Translations under genes and position numbers: made by a program | Assembly (NCBI GenBank): GCA_040757055.1 | Contig: JBFLXY010000007.1 | Location: forward strand, 85,530-149,529 | Direction: 5' to 3' | Length of the DNA: 64,000 nucleotides | From: JAJZRJ01 sp040757055 | Lineage (GTDB): Bacteria > Desulfobacterota > Desulfobulbia > Desulfobulbales > Desulfurivibrionaceae | Notes under the pieces: model-generated | What the model was told of the DNA's origin: nothing | Databases searched by the model: none | What the model saw: the letters and a program-made list of their open reading frames with translations, nothing else | In this document: positions 41,755 to 50,390 of the stretch, piece after piece | How the letters are laid out: every line of letters starts with the position of its first letter | How positions within the stretch are numbered: the stretch's first letter is position 1

Positions 41755-42500
41755 CTGGCGCGCGGCGCCATCCGCCGCAGCAGTTCGAGCTGTGCAAGGA
41801 GCGCGGGCACCGCGGAATCGACCCGCAGGATGCGGGGGCCCAGGGTGAAGCCTTGGAAGCCGCAGGCCGTGAAGCGGTCGAGTTCGAAATCGACCCAGCC
41901 GCCCTCCGGGCCGATGGCGAGGATGGTCTGCTCGGCAAGCGGCACCGGCGCCACCTCGGGAAGCGGTGCTGCCGCATTCGGGTGGGCGATGAGCCGGACG
42001 GGATAGTCGGCGAGATAGGCAGGGAGGATGTCCTCGACAAAGGGGCGGAAGCGCTGGTGGATAGTTACCTCGGGCAGCCGGGTGTCCACTGCCTGTTCCA
42101 GCCCCTGGATGAGGGCGCTTTCGTAGGCCTTGTCCTGGAGGAGGGAGGCCTGGAAAAAGCTCTTCTCCACCCGGTTGGCGTTGATGAGGAAGATGCGCGC
42201 CACCCCGAGCGCCGTGGCCTGGGCCAGGACACGTTTGAGCATGATCGGCCGGGGCAGGGCGAGGATGAGGGCCGTGGGCGGTATCGGCGGCACCGGCCCG
42301 TGCAGATCAAGGCGCAGGGAAACGTTGCTGCGGGCAACGGACTCCACCGTGGCAGTGCCGATGGGGCCGTTGAGCACGCCGACCCGTAACTGGTCGCCCT
42401 CGGTGCTGCGCAACACGGTGCGGATATGTTCGGCCCGTTGGTCGGTGAGGGTGACGTGGTCGCCGCTCACCTCCTCCGGAAAGAGGAGAATCAGGTTCAT
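41751..42500 (-). CDS. rsmE: 16S rRNA (uracil-1498-N3)-methyltransferase
   Basis: A 249-residue SPOUT-class methyltransferase. The N-terminal PUA-like part has HIRTVLRSTEGDQLRVGVLNGP. The catalytic part has ALPRPIMLKRVLAQATALGVARIFL, then the knot motifs LAIGPEGGWVDFEL and FTLGPRILRVDSAVPALLAQL. It is inverted between murJ and waaA: its stop overlaps murJ and its start is six bases from the waaA start. Transcripts across this spot must run into one another. Confidence 0.94.
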   Translation of the reverse strand: MNLILLFPEEVSGDHVTLTDQRAEHIRTVLRSTEGDQLRVGVLNGPIGTATVESVARSNVSLRLDLHGPVPPIPPTALILALPRPIMLKRVLAQATALGVARIFLINANRVEKSFFQASLLQDKAYESALIQGLEQAVDTRLPEVTIHQRFRPFVEDILPAYLADYPVRLIAHPNAAAPLPEVAPVPLAEQTILAIGPEGGWVDFELDRFTACGFQGFTLGPRILRVDSAVPALLAQLELLRRMAPRAS

Positions 42501-42506
42501 GGCTCC

Positions 42507-43805
42507 ATGAGACGGGTGCTCGTTTTCTACAACATCCTGCAGGTGGTGGCGCTGATTGTAGTCGCTCCCCTGTTTTTCGTCAAAAGTATCCTGACCCCGC
42601 GCCACCGGGGGCGGATTGGTCTGCGCCTCGGACTTGGCCTCGCGAAAGAGGTGGGGAGGCTGCCTGAGGGCAGGCCGCGCCTCTGGATTCATGCCCTCTC
42701 CGTGGGTGAGGTTTCTTCCTCCCGGGCCCTGGTCTTCGGTCTGCGGGAGCGCTACCCCGACGCGACCCTCATCTTCTCCGCCACCACCCGTGCCGGTTTG
42801 GTTTATGCCCGCGAGACCTTGGGCAAGACGGTGGATCGGGTGATCCCCTTTCCCTATGATTTTTACTGGTCCGTCCGGCGAGCGATCCAGCTTGTGCACC
42901 CTGATCTCTTTATCCTGGTGGAGACCGATTTCTGGCCCAATATGCTGGGCCAGCTCGCAGGTCGAAGAATTCCCGCCCTTCTGGTGAATGGCCGTATCTC
43001 CGCTGAGGGCTTCCGCAACTACCAGCGCTTCCGTTTCCTTTTTGCCCCACTTTTTAACTCCTTCCGCCTTCTCTCCATGCAGACCGAAGGGGATGCCGAA
43101 CAGATGCGGCAACTCGGGGTGGAGACGGGGAGGGTGGAGTCCCTGGGCAACCTGAAATATGCCGTGCTGCCGGAACAGGCGTCGGCGGCAGCGGTGCGGC
43201 AGCGTTTTGCAATTCCTCCGGGAAAGCGGGTCTGGGTGGCAGGCAGCACCCACCCCGGCGAGGAGGCGGTGCTCTTCCGTGCCTTTGCCAGGCTCATCGA
43301 GCGCTTTCCCGATCTCTTCATGATTCTGGCTCCGCGGGACGTGAGCAGGGCCGGTGCGCTGCTCGACGAGGCGCACCACCTCGGCCTCAAGGCAGGTCTC
43401 CGCTCCATGCCACGAATGCCCGGGGTCAACCTCCTCATCCTCGATACCCTGGGCGAACTGGCCACACTCTATGCCGTGGCCGATGCTGCCTTTATCGGCG
43501 GCAGCCTGGTGGAGGAGCGGGGGCACAATCCTCTGGAGCCGGCGGCCCTCGGCAAGCCGGTGCTCTTCGGCCCGCACATGGAGGATTTTGCCGAGATCAG
43601 CCGCGATCTCGTGGCTCATGGGGCCGCGGTGCGGGTGGCGGACGAGGCCGCGCTGGCCGAACAACTTGCCGCCTGGCTGGCCGATCCGGGCCGAGCCCAG
43701 GGGGTAGGCGCGCAGGGGCTGGCGCTGGTTGCGGAGCGACAGCAGGGAATCGTGTCTCGCTACCTCGCCACGGTGGCGCGGCTGCTCGATGGGGAGGATG
43801 CGTGA
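42507..43805 (+). CDS. waaA: 3-deoxy-D-manno-octulosonic acid transferase
   Basis: A 432-residue CMP-Kdo:lipid A transferase with an N-terminal membrane anchor (about 6-24) and two Rossmann domains. Marks are RPRLWIHALSVGEV with the catalytic Glu near residue 62, ETDFWPNM near 134, AGSTHPGEE near 251 and the Kdo-donor site FIGGSLVEERGHNPLEPA near 339. No ribosome site is obvious for 42507 because the upstream sequence doubles as the start of rsmE. lpxK overlaps its stop (TGATG). Confidence 0.94.
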   Translation: MRRVLVFYNILQVVALIVVAPLFFVKSILTPRHRGRIGLRLGLGLAKEVGRLPEGRPRLWIHALSVGEVSSSRALVFGLRERYPDATLIFSATTRAGLVYARETLGKTVDRVIPFPYDFYWSVRRAIQLVHPDLFILVETDFWPNMLGQLAGRRIPALLVNGRISAEGFRNYQRFRFLFAPLFNSFRLLSMQTEGDAEQMRQLGVETGRVESLGNLKYAVLPEQASAAAVRQRFAIPPGKRVWVAGSTHPGEEAVLFRAFARLIERFPDLFMILAPRDVSRAGALLDEAHHLGLKAGLRSMPRMPGVNLLILDTLGELATLYAVADAAFIGGSLVEERGHNPLEPAALGKPVLFGPHMEDFAEISRDLVAHGAAVRVADEAALAEQLAAWLADPGRAQGVGAQGLALVAERQQGIVSRYLATVARLLDGEDA

Positions 43806-44869
43806 TGCCGGCCAGGCTGCGATTCCTTTTTGCCATCGGCTGGCTCTTCTCGCCCCTCTACGGCCTGGCGATGCGGCTGCGGGCCTGGATGTACCGCCAC
43901 GGCGTGCTGCTCAAGCAGGAAAAGTTGCCGCTGCCGGTGGTGAGCATCGGCAATCTTACCTTGGGTGGCACCGGCAAGACGCCGCTGGTGATGTATGTGA
44001 CGCGCCAGTTGCTGGCCCTGGGGCGCAAGCCTGCCATCCTGAGCCGTGGCTATGGCGGCAAGGCCAAGGGGCCGGTGAACGTGGTCTCCGATGGCTCGAC
44101 CATAGGCCTTTCCGCCAGCGAGGCCGGGGATGAGCCGCTCCTGCTGGCCGAGTCCCTGCCCGGCGTGCCGGTGCTGGTGGGGCCGAAGCGGGCCACGTTG
44201 GGCCGGGCAGCCCTGGACCGTTTCCCGGTGGACACCCTGATCCTTGACGACGGCTTCCAGCATCTGGCCGTGGCCAGGGATTTCGACCTCGTCCTTTTCA
44301 GCGCCCGGACGCTTCTCGGCAACGGTCGTGTCTTTCCCGGCGGGCCGTTGCGGGAACCCATGGCAGCGCTGCGACGCGTCCACGGCTTCGTCATCACCGG
44401 TGTGGACAAAGAGAGCAGGGCCGGGGCAGAGGCTTTCAAACAGCGGCTTGCCGGCCTTTTTCCGGAAAAGCCGGTCTTCATGGGCGAATACCTGCCCGTC
44501 TGCCTGCTGCACAGCCAGCAGAGCAAGACCTTTGCCATCGACAAGGCGCGCCACATGCCGCTCTACGGCTTTGCCGGCATCGCCAACCCGGATTCCTTCC
44601 GCCGCACCCTGGAAAGGGAGCGGTTCCTGCTCACCGGCTTTATCGGTTTCCCCGATCATCATCGCTATACGGCGGCGGATGTCGAGAGCCTCATCGCTGC
44701 GGCCCGCAGCCGGAAGGCAGCGGCACTCGTCACCACCGAGAAGGACTATGTCAAGCTTGCCCCCTTGTTCAAGGAGTTTCCGCTCCTGGCCCTGAGGGTG
44801 GAGCTTTTCATGGAAGAGGAATTTGATCTTTTCCTGGCGGCGCGGATGGCCAGACAGCGGAGTCCCTGA
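43805..44869 (+). CDS. lpxK: Tetraacyldisaccharide 4'-kinase
   Basis: A 354-residue membrane-associated P-loop kinase that phosphorylates the lipid A precursor at the 4' position. Walker A is in IGNLTLGGTGKTP near residue 49. The family blocks AILSRGYGGK, SEAGDEPLLLAE, VLVGPKRA and LILDDGFQH with the catalytic Asp are all present. The start overlaps the waaA stop by one base, so the two are coupled. GTG 43802 is an equally possible start. A terminator follows the stop. Confidence 0.95.
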   Translation: MPARLRFLFAIGWLFSPLYGLAMRLRAWMYRHGVLLKQEKLPLPVVSIGNLTLGGTGKTPLVMYVTRQLLALGRKPAILSRGYGGKAKGPVNVVSDGSTIGLSASEAGDEPLLLAESLPGVPVLVGPKRATLGRAALDRFPVDTLILDDGFQHLAVARDFDLVLFSARTLLGNGRVFPGGPLREPMAALRRVHGFVITGVDKESRAGAEAFKQRLAGLFPEKPVFMGEYLPVCLLHSQQSKTFAIDKARHMPLYGFAGIANPDSFRRTLERERFLLTGFIGFPDHHRYTAADVESLIAAARSRKAAALVTTEKDYVKLAPLFKEFPLLALRVELFMEEEFDLFLAARMARQRSP

Positions 44870-44897
44870 CCCTCCTTTCCTTCTGTGTGATATTTGC

Positions 44898-44936
44898 CAC
44901 ACCACCCTTCCTTGCGGGGGCGGGTGTGTTTTTTTT
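44898..44936 (+). terminator. Intrinsic terminator after lpxK
   Basis: CACACC (44898-44903) pairs with GGTGTG (44923-44928), extended by GC-rich bases in the loop, and is followed by eight T residues. It ends the murJ-side waaA-lpxK unit. Confidence 0.7.
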
Positions 44937-44997
44937 GCAACATGGGGCAGGGCGACGCCAAGGGGAGCCGGTGACCGCCTCTCATCTTATTTCCTTG

Positions 44998-45061
44998 TTT
45001 TTTTTGCTGTTTTTTCCTTTTTTTAGCCTTGCCCTGCTGGCTGGACCGATTCGTGCATAAT
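44998..45061 (+). promoter_or_regulatory. Phased T-tracts and candidate -10 box upstream of lpxC
   Basis: Three T-runs (44998-45005, 45010-45015, 45018-45024) lie 30-60 bases upstream of CATAAT (45056-45061), where a curved or UP-like element would sit. The -35 region is poor (TTGCCC is 21 bases away). The rest of the 247-base lpxK-lpxC gap is the lpxK terminator and leader. Confidence 0.35.
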
Positions 45062-45116
45062 TAACAGGCGACAACGAAACCGGTTCCTTTACCTTGCAGC
45101 GAGGTTGGCGAATATC

Positions 45117-46100
45117 ATGGAATCTTTCCAGCATACCCTCAAGAAAAGCGTGCGCTTCGCCGGCATCGGCCTCCATTCGGGCGAGCCGGTGACGGTGGCG
45201 GTCCATCCCGCCGAGGTCAACAGCGGCATCCGTTTTCTGCGGGCCGATCTGGGCCAGCATGTGCCGACCCCGGCCTTCATGGATCGGGTGGTGGACACCC
45301 GGCTTGCCACCACCCTGGTCAACGATGACGACGCCACCGTGGCGACCACCGAGCATCTCCTCTCAGCCATCGCGGGCCTGGGCATCGACAACGCCCTCGT
45401 CGAGCTGCACGGGCCGGAGGTGCCGATCATGGACGGCAGCGCCGCGCCCTTTGTCCATGTGCTGCGCCGTATCGGTCGCGAGCGGCAGCGGGCCTGCAAG
45501 TGGATGCTCAAGTTCCGCCGTCCGGTCTCCTTCGAGGACAATGGCCGTGCGGTGCGGATCGAGCCCTACAACGGCTTCAAGGTGACGGCCGAGATCGAAT
45601 TTGATCATCCCCTGATCCGTCGGCAGTCCGTGACCGTGGAGGTGACCCCGAAGCTCTTTGCCGAAGAGATCGCGGCGGCCCGTACCTTCGGCTTCCTCCG
45701 CGAGGTGGAGATGCTGCGGGCCAATGGCCTGGCCCTGGGCGGTTCCCTCGACAATGCGGTGGTGGTGGATGACTCCGGCGTGCTCAATGCGGGCGGCCTG
45801 CGCTTCAGCGATGAGTTTGCCCGCCACAAGGTGCTCGACCTGGTCGGCGACCTGGCCCTGCTCGGCTTCCCGCTGCTCGGCCATGTGATTGCCAAGAAGT
45901 CCGGCCACACCCAGCACCTGGGCTTCATGCGGGCAGTAGCCGACCACCCGGAGGCATGGGACATCGTGGCCTTTGAAAAGCAGGGTGAGAGCCGGGTATT
46001 GAAACAGCTGGCCCATACCACCAAGGCGGCCGGCGACCGGTTGCTTCCCTACCTGATGCCGCCGTCCCTGGCCCTGGCGGGGCAACGCTGCCCCGCGTAA
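45117..46100 (+). CDS. lpxC: UDP-3-O-acyl-N-acetylglucosamine deacetylase
   Basis: A 327-residue zinc deacetylase, the committed step of lipid A synthesis. Zinc ligands are in TEHLLSAIAGLGIDN near residue 77 and in DEFARHKVLDLVGDLALLG near 235. The catalytic His is in SGHTQHL near 262, and GIGLHSGEPV and PIMDGSAAPF are also conserved. ATG 45117 is chosen; a TTG at 45105 directly after GAGG is an alternative that adds four residues. A strong terminator follows, so it is probably transcribed alone. Confidence 0.97.
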   Translation: MESFQHTLKKSVRFAGIGLHSGEPVTVAVHPAEVNSGIRFLRADLGQHVPTPAFMDRVVDTRLATTLVNDDDATVATTEHLLSAIAGLGIDNALVELHGPEVPIMDGSAAPFVHVLRRIGRERQRACKWMLKFRRPVSFEDNGRAVRIEPYNGFKVTAEIEFDHPLIRRQSVTVEVTPKLFAEEIAAARTFGFLREVEMLRANGLALGGSLDNAVVVDDSGVLNAGGLRFSDEFARHKVLDLVGDLALLGFPLLGHVIAKKSGHTQHLGFMRAVADHPEAWDIVAFEKQGESRVLKQLAHTTKAAGDRLLPYLMPPSLALAGQRCPA

Positions 46101-46125
46101 TCGGCGTTTCGCAAGATGGCACAAG

Positions 46126-46157
46126 GCCCGCGGGAGTATGTCCCGCGGGCTTTTTTT
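46126..46157 (+). terminator. Intrinsic terminator after lpxC
   Basis: A perfect 10-bp stem (GCCCGCGGGA/TCCCGCGGGC) with a five-base loop is followed by seven T residues, 25 bases after the lpxC stop. One of the strongest terminators in the window. Confidence 0.9.
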
Positions 46158-46203
46158 GTGCGGCGTTCCCGGCCCCCCTCCTGCGTCAGCGGGCTGGAAT
46201 TCG

Positions 46204-46232
46204 TTGAAAAGTGAGGGCAAGTGCGGTACATC
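46204..46232 (+). promoter_or_regulatory. Candidate promoter for proC-nadK
   Basis: TTGAAA (46204-46209) and TACATC (46227-46232) are separated by 17 bases, 46 bases before the proC ATG and after the lpxC terminator. Confidence 0.45.
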
Positions 46233-46278
46233 AAAAGAAATTCGTGACAACAACGCACCGCGCATGAGGAGAAAGGCG

Positions 46279-47106
46279 ATGGGTTTGACGCAGAAGATCG
46301 GATTCGTTGGCGGCGGACGCATGGCCGAGGCCCTGGTGAAGGGCATGCTCGCCTCGGGGCTCACCCAGGCCAAATACCTGGCAGCGGCCGACCCCAGCAA
46401 GGAGCGGCGGGAGACCCTGGCCAGGGAGTACAGGATCAAGACCCACGCCACTGCCGACAAGGTCTGGCAGGAGTGCGAGATCGTGATCCTGGCGGTGAAG
46501 CCGCAGGTGGTGAAGGCGGTGCTGGCGGAGTCGCGCGAACTGGTCACCGTCAGCCATCTCATCATCTCCATCGCCGCGGGCGTGCCGCTGGCACTGCTGG
46601 AGGGCTGTCTCTCCCACTGCCGGGCCAGGGTGGTCCGGGTCATGCCCAATACCCCGGCCCTGGTGCTGGCTGCGGCCTCGGCCTTGAGTCCGGGCCGTTA
46701 CGCCACCGAGAAGGATCTGGCCTGCGCCAAGGCCATTTTCGACGCGGTGGGCACCAGCGTGGTGCTCGATGAGTGCTATCTCGACGCGGTCACCGGGCTC
46801 TCCGGCAGCGGTCCGGCCTACGTTTTTTCTTTTTTGGAGGCGCTGACCGACGCCGGGGTGAAGGTGGGGCTGGCGCGGCCGGTGGCCGAGACCCTGGCGC
46901 TCCAGACCATCCTGGGTTCGGTGCAGCTTGCCCTTGAAACGCAGGGCCACCCCGCCGAGTTGCGCGCCATGGTCACCTCGCCGGGCGGCACCACCATCGC
47001 CGGCCTCCATGCCTTGGAGCGCGGCGCCTTCCGCGGCCTGATCATGGATGCGGTGGAAGCGGCCACGCTCCGTTCCCGCGAACTCGCCAAGGGCGCTGCC
47101 GACTGA
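46279..47106 (+). CDS. proC: Pyrroline-5-carboxylate reductase
   Basis: A 275-residue NAD(P)H enzyme for the last step of proline synthesis. The nucleotide site is IGFVGGGRMAEALVKG; then come VILAVKPQ, RVMPNTPA, AVTGLSGSGPAYVF near residue 175 and TSPGGTTIAGL near 235. AGGAG seven bases before 46279 fixes the start. It overlaps nadK by one base (TGATG), so the two are coupled. Confidence 0.97.
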   Translation: MGLTQKIGFVGGGRMAEALVKGMLASGLTQAKYLAAADPSKERRETLAREYRIKTHATADKVWQECEIVILAVKPQVVKAVLAESRELVTVSHLIISIAAGVPLALLEGCLSHCRARVVRVMPNTPALVLAAASALSPGRYATEKDLACAKAIFDAVGTSVVLDECYLDAVTGLSGSGPAYVFSFLEALTDAGVKVGLARPVAETLALQTILGSVQLALETQGHPAELRAMVTSPGGTTIAGLHALERGAFRGLIMDAVEAATLRSRELAKGAAD

Positions 47107-47951
47107 TGGCCATGGCGATTCGCACGGTCGGCATCATCCTCAAAAAGGGGTCCGACGAGCCGCGCCGCATCGGCGAAGAGCTGGCGGCGTGGTTTGCGGC
47201 GCGCTCAGTTGCGGTAGTCTTTGATGCGGTCGAGGCGGGGATGGACCTCCTGGTCATCCTGGGTGGCGACGGCACGTTGCTCCACGTGGCGGCCCAAGCC
47301 AGTGCCCGCGGCATTCCGGTGGTGGGCGTCAACCTGGGCGGTCTGGGCTTCCTGACCGAGATCGCCGTGGATGAGCGCTACGCGGTGTTTGAGCAGATAC
47401 TGGCCGGCGAGATGACGGTGGAGGAGCGGATGATGCTCAAGGTCCGCCTCGTCTCCTCGGCCGGGGTGGGTGAATGGCGCTATGCCCTGAACGACGTGGT
47501 CATCAGCAAGGGCAACGTCGATCAGCTCGTGGAGTTGAGCGCCTGGGCCGATGCCGAGTACATCACCACGTACCGGGCCGATGGCCTGATCGTTTCGACG
47601 CCTACCGGCTCCACCGCCTACAACCTTTCCGCGGGCGGCCCCATAGTCCAGCCCAGGCTCCACGCCATGCTGGTGACCCCCATCTGCCCCTTCATGCTGG
47701 AAAGCCGGCCGATTCTCCTGCCGCCGGTCGCCCGGTTGCGGACCCAGCTGGCCGACGGCCGGAACCAGGCCACCGGCCGCGACGTCAAGGTGATTGTCGA
47801 TGGCCAGTTCGCCTGGGAGATGCACGCGGGCGATACGCTGGAGGTGGAGGCGGCGGAAAAGCCGCTCAGGCTCATCTCTTCGCCCCGCAAAGGCTATTTC
47901 GAGATTCTGCGCGGGAAGTTGAACTGGGGAGGAACCCGACCCGGCAGTTAG
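47106..47951 (+). CDS. nadK: NAD kinase
   Basis: A 281-residue enzyme phosphorylating NAD to NADP. LVILGGDGTLLH near residue 50 is the GGDGT motif. GVNLGGLGFLTE, NDVVISKG and the YRADGLIVSTPTGSTAYNLSAGGPI block complete the fold. The product, NADP, is the precursor of the reductant of ProC encoded just upstream; whether the pairing is functional is unproven. Confidence 0.97.
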   Translation: MAMAIRTVGIILKKGSDEPRRIGEELAAWFAARSVAVVFDAVEAGMDLLVILGGDGTLLHVAAQASARGIPVVGVNLGGLGFLTEIAVDERYAVFEQILAGEMTVEERMMLKVRLVSSAGVGEWRYALNDVVISKGNVDQLVELSAWADAEYITTYRADGLIVSTPTGSTAYNLSAGGPIVQPRLHAMLVTPICPFMLESRPILLPPVARLRTQLADGRNQATGRDVKVIVDGQFAWEMHAGDTLEVEAAEKPLRLISSPRKGYFEILRGKLNWGGTRPGS

Positions 47952-47973
47952 CCAACCCGGTCGGGAAGGGAAA

Positions 47974-48000
47974 GGGCAGCGCCCGGTGCGGACGCTGCCC
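47974..48000. terminator. Hairpin between convergent nadK and YtxH genes
   Basis: GGGCAGCG and CGCTGCCC form an 8-bp stem. The minus strand has a TTTCCCTT tract after it, the plus strand none, so it may end the YtxH transcript; weak as an intrinsic terminator. Confidence 0.4.
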
Positions 48001-48006
48001 CGATGA

Positions 48007-48411
48007 TCAGACCTCTTCGGATTCGAGGGCGCGGTTCAGCGCCTCTTTTTCCTGCTCCATCGCCTTTTTTCCCGCCTCGATGGCTGCGGACAGGGTCCGC
48101 TTCTTCTCGTCGAGATAGTCCTTGCCCTGGTTTGCCAGCTCGGTCCCCTTTTCGATGAGGCTCTTGCCCCGCTCGATCATTTCCCTGCCGTGTTCCAGCA
48201 CCGAGCCGGACCGTTCCCGCAGTTCTTCCGGCAGATGGCGCGCCTTTTCCCGCAGATCCTCACCATAGCCTGCCAGCATCTCCCGGGTTTCGCGGCCGGT
48301 TTTGGGCGTGGTCAGAAGGGCGATGGCGGCCCCCACCAGGGCGCCGCTCAGGAACGACAAAACCGCAATACCTGCACTGCAACTTTCATCACGGCTGTTC
48401 ATGGTGTTCAC
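48007..48411 (-). CDS. YtxH-domain protein
   Basis: A 134-residue small protein. One hydrophobic helix near residues 14-34 (AVLSFLSGALVGAAIALLTTPKTGRETR) matches the YtxH/gas-vesicle-GvpP-like motif. A long charged, helical, coiled-coil-prone tail with LEA-like KGTELANQGKDYLDEKKR follows. The family is linked to stress or envelope physiology but has no known reaction. It follows the DUF948-like gene by 12 bases, and these two families often occur together. Confidence 0.8.
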   Translation of the reverse strand: MNTMNSRDESCSAGIAVLSFLSGALVGAAIALLTTPKTGRETREMLAGYGEDLREKARHLPEELRERSGSVLEHGREMIERGKSLIEKGTELANQGKDYLDEKKRTLSAAIEAGKKAMEQEKEALNRALESEEV

Positions 48412-48423
48412 CTTTGGGTAGAG

Positions 48424-48804
48424 TTAGTCTCGTGAGCGGAAGAGGATGTGGCTGAAGGTCTTGATGCCGGCGGTGATGCCGCCGATGTTGGTGATGACCG
48501 GGCGCACCGCCTCTTTGAGCAGGTTGCTGGTAAGCATCAGGGTGTCCGCCGACTGGCGCAGGGCCTGGAATGCCTTGTCCGTCTGCTCGATCTTGCCGGC
48601 AAGTGAGGCGGAGAGCAGTTCCACCTCGCCGGCGGCGGCGGTCACCCGTTGACAGAGGGGTGGAAGTTCCTTGCCGATGCTGTCGATCAGCCCCTCGGCC
48701 TTGGCGTAGGTGCGCCTGAACTGCAGGATGGCCGGAACCAGGACTGCGGCAATGACAACCAGGCTCAGTCCCGCAAGAATGATGAAGAGGTCGGTCGCGT
48801 TCAC
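48424..48804 (-). CDS. DUF948-like membrane protein
   Basis: A 126-residue protein with one N-terminal transmembrane helix (LFIILAGLSLVVIAAVLVPAIL) and a long amphipathic helical stretch (FRRTYAKAEGLIDSIGKELPP…), as in DUF948 proteins. GTG at 48804 is chosen because AGGAG lies seven bases upstream; the frame is open to 48870. It forms a pair with the YtxH gene. Function is unknown; a membrane-anchored scaffold is a guess. Confidence 0.7.
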   Translation of the reverse strand: MNATDLFIILAGLSLVVIAAVLVPAILQFRRTYAKAEGLIDSIGKELPPLCQRVTAAAGEVELLSASLAGKIEQTDKAFQALRQSADTLMLTSNLLKEAVRPVITNIGGITAGIKTFSHILFRSRD

Positions 48805-48922
48805 CACAGGTCTCCTTTGCCAAACGGTGGCTGATGCATCCATTCTAAATGGGTTGCCGGCGGGTGGCAACCAGAAAAGGGGCGACGGTGCCTCTCTGCA
48901 TGGGCAGCCAATTCCTGCCCCC

Positions 48923-50308
48923 TTAGCGGCGGTGCAGGCCGAATTTTTTCATCTTGTACTGCAACAGGCTCTTGGTGATGCCCAGGGCCTCGGCGGCCCG
49001 GGTCTGGACGTTATCCGCCCGCTCCAGGGCCTTTTCCACCAACCTCTTTTCGATGGCGTTCAGCACGTCGGGCAGCGGGGTGTTGGGCGGCATGAGCTGC
49101 GTTACGTCAAACTCCTCGCTCCACTGGACGCTTTCGTGGCCGGTGGCGGTATCGGGCTGGACATCCTCCGGCCGGATCAGGTCATACGAACAGAGCACCG
49201 CCGCCCGTTCGATGGTGTTCTCCAGTTCGCGGACATTGCCCTCCCATGGCAGGGAGGTAAGGAAGCGGACCGTTTCCGGGGCGATGTCGAGGTGCGGCCG
49301 TTGCATTTCCTTGGCGAATTTGGCCACGAAATGGGCGGCCAGCATGGGGATGTCGTCGGTGCGCTCGCGGAGCGGCGGCAGATGGATGTGCAGCACGTTG
49401 AGCCGGTAGTAGAGGTCTTCGCGGAAACGGCCCTGTTCCACCTCTTCCTTGAGATCCTTGTTGGTGGCGGCAATGATGCGGACATCCACGTGCAGGGTCT
49501 GGGTGCCGCCCACCCGTTCGAAGGTGCGCTCCTGCAAAACCCGCAGCAGTTTGGTCTGCAGGGTCAGCGGCATTTCGCCCACCTCGTCGAGGAAAAGGGT
49601 GCCGGTGTCGGCCAGCTCGAACCGCCCTTTGCGCAGGGCCACGGCGCCGGTGAAGGCCCCTTTTTCGTGGCCGAAAAGTTCGCTCTCCAGCAACGTTTCC
49701 GGCAGACCGGCGCAGTTGAGCGAGATAAAGGGCCGTTCTTCGCGGCGGCTGTGGCAATGGATGGCCCGCGCCACCAGTTCCTTGCCGGTGCCGGATTCGC
49801 CGGTGATGAGCACCGAGGTGGTGGTGGGCGCCACCTTCTGGATGAGGGTGTAAATCTCCTGCATCTTCCGGTTTTTGCCCACCATGCTGGCAAAGGAGGT
49901 GCGGGTCCGCATCTCGTCGCGCAGCCGGGTGTTTTCCCGGATGACGGAATAATGCTCGATCGCCTTGGCGACGCTCAACACCAGTTCGTCGTTGTTGAAG
50001 GGCTTGCTCAGATAGTTGAAGGCCCCGGCCTGCATGGCCGCCACCGCCTTCTCCACCTCGCCGAAGGCGGTGACCATGATGACCGGCAGGTTGGGATTGT
50101 ATTCCTTGACCGCCTTGAGCAGGGCGAGGCCGTCCATGCCGGGCATGCGCATGTCGGTGATGACGAGATCGAGGTCGGTCTCCTGCACGGTGTGGAGGGC
50201 GGCCTCGCCGTTTTGCGCGGTGAAGACCTCGTAGCCCTCTTCGATGAGGAGTTCGGAGAGGACCACCAGATAATTGGGCTCGTCGTCAACCACCAGGACC
50301 GTATGCAT
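48923..50308 (-). CDS. NtrC-type sigma-54 response regulator
   Basis: A 461-residue activator. REC at 1-118 has phospho-acceptor D in LVITDMRMPGMDG. The AAA+ core has GESGTGKE, an intact GAFTGA loop, GTLFLDEVGEM and the REDLYYRLNV arginine finger. A Fis-type HTH ends it (TRAAEALGITKSLLQYKMKKFGL). It is the third gene of a minus-strand set REC, CheA, NtrC-type, starting 82 bases after the CheA stop. CheA is therefore a candidate phosphodonor (inference). Confidence 0.92.
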   Translation of the reverse strand: MHTVLVVDDEPNYLVVLSELLIEEGYEVFTAQNGEAALHTVQETDLDLVITDMRMPGMDGLALLKAVKEYNPNLPVIMVTAFGEVEKAVAAMQAGAFNYLSKPFNNDELVLSVAKAIEHYSVIRENTRLRDEMRTRTSFASMVGKNRKMQEIYTLIQKVAPTTTSVLITGESGTGKELVARAIHCHSRREERPFISLNCAGLPETLLESELFGHEKGAFTGAVALRKGRFELADTGTLFLDEVGEMPLTLQTKLLRVLQERTFERVGGTQTLHVDVRIIAATNKDLKEEVEQGRFREDLYYRLNVLHIHLPPLRERTDDIPMLAAHFVAKFAKEMQRPHLDIAPETVRFLTSLPWEGNVRELENTIERAAVLCSYDLIRPEDVQPDTATGHESVQWSEEFDVTQLMPPNTPLPDVLNAIEKRLVEKALERADNVQTRAAEALGITKSLLQYKMKKFGLHRR

Positions 50309-50390
50309 GGCAAACCTTTTGCGCAGCGGGAAAGGGGAGGTGTGTCAGCCCCAACCTAGCAGGCGACGGGGCGGCAGTCAAGCGGCGATG

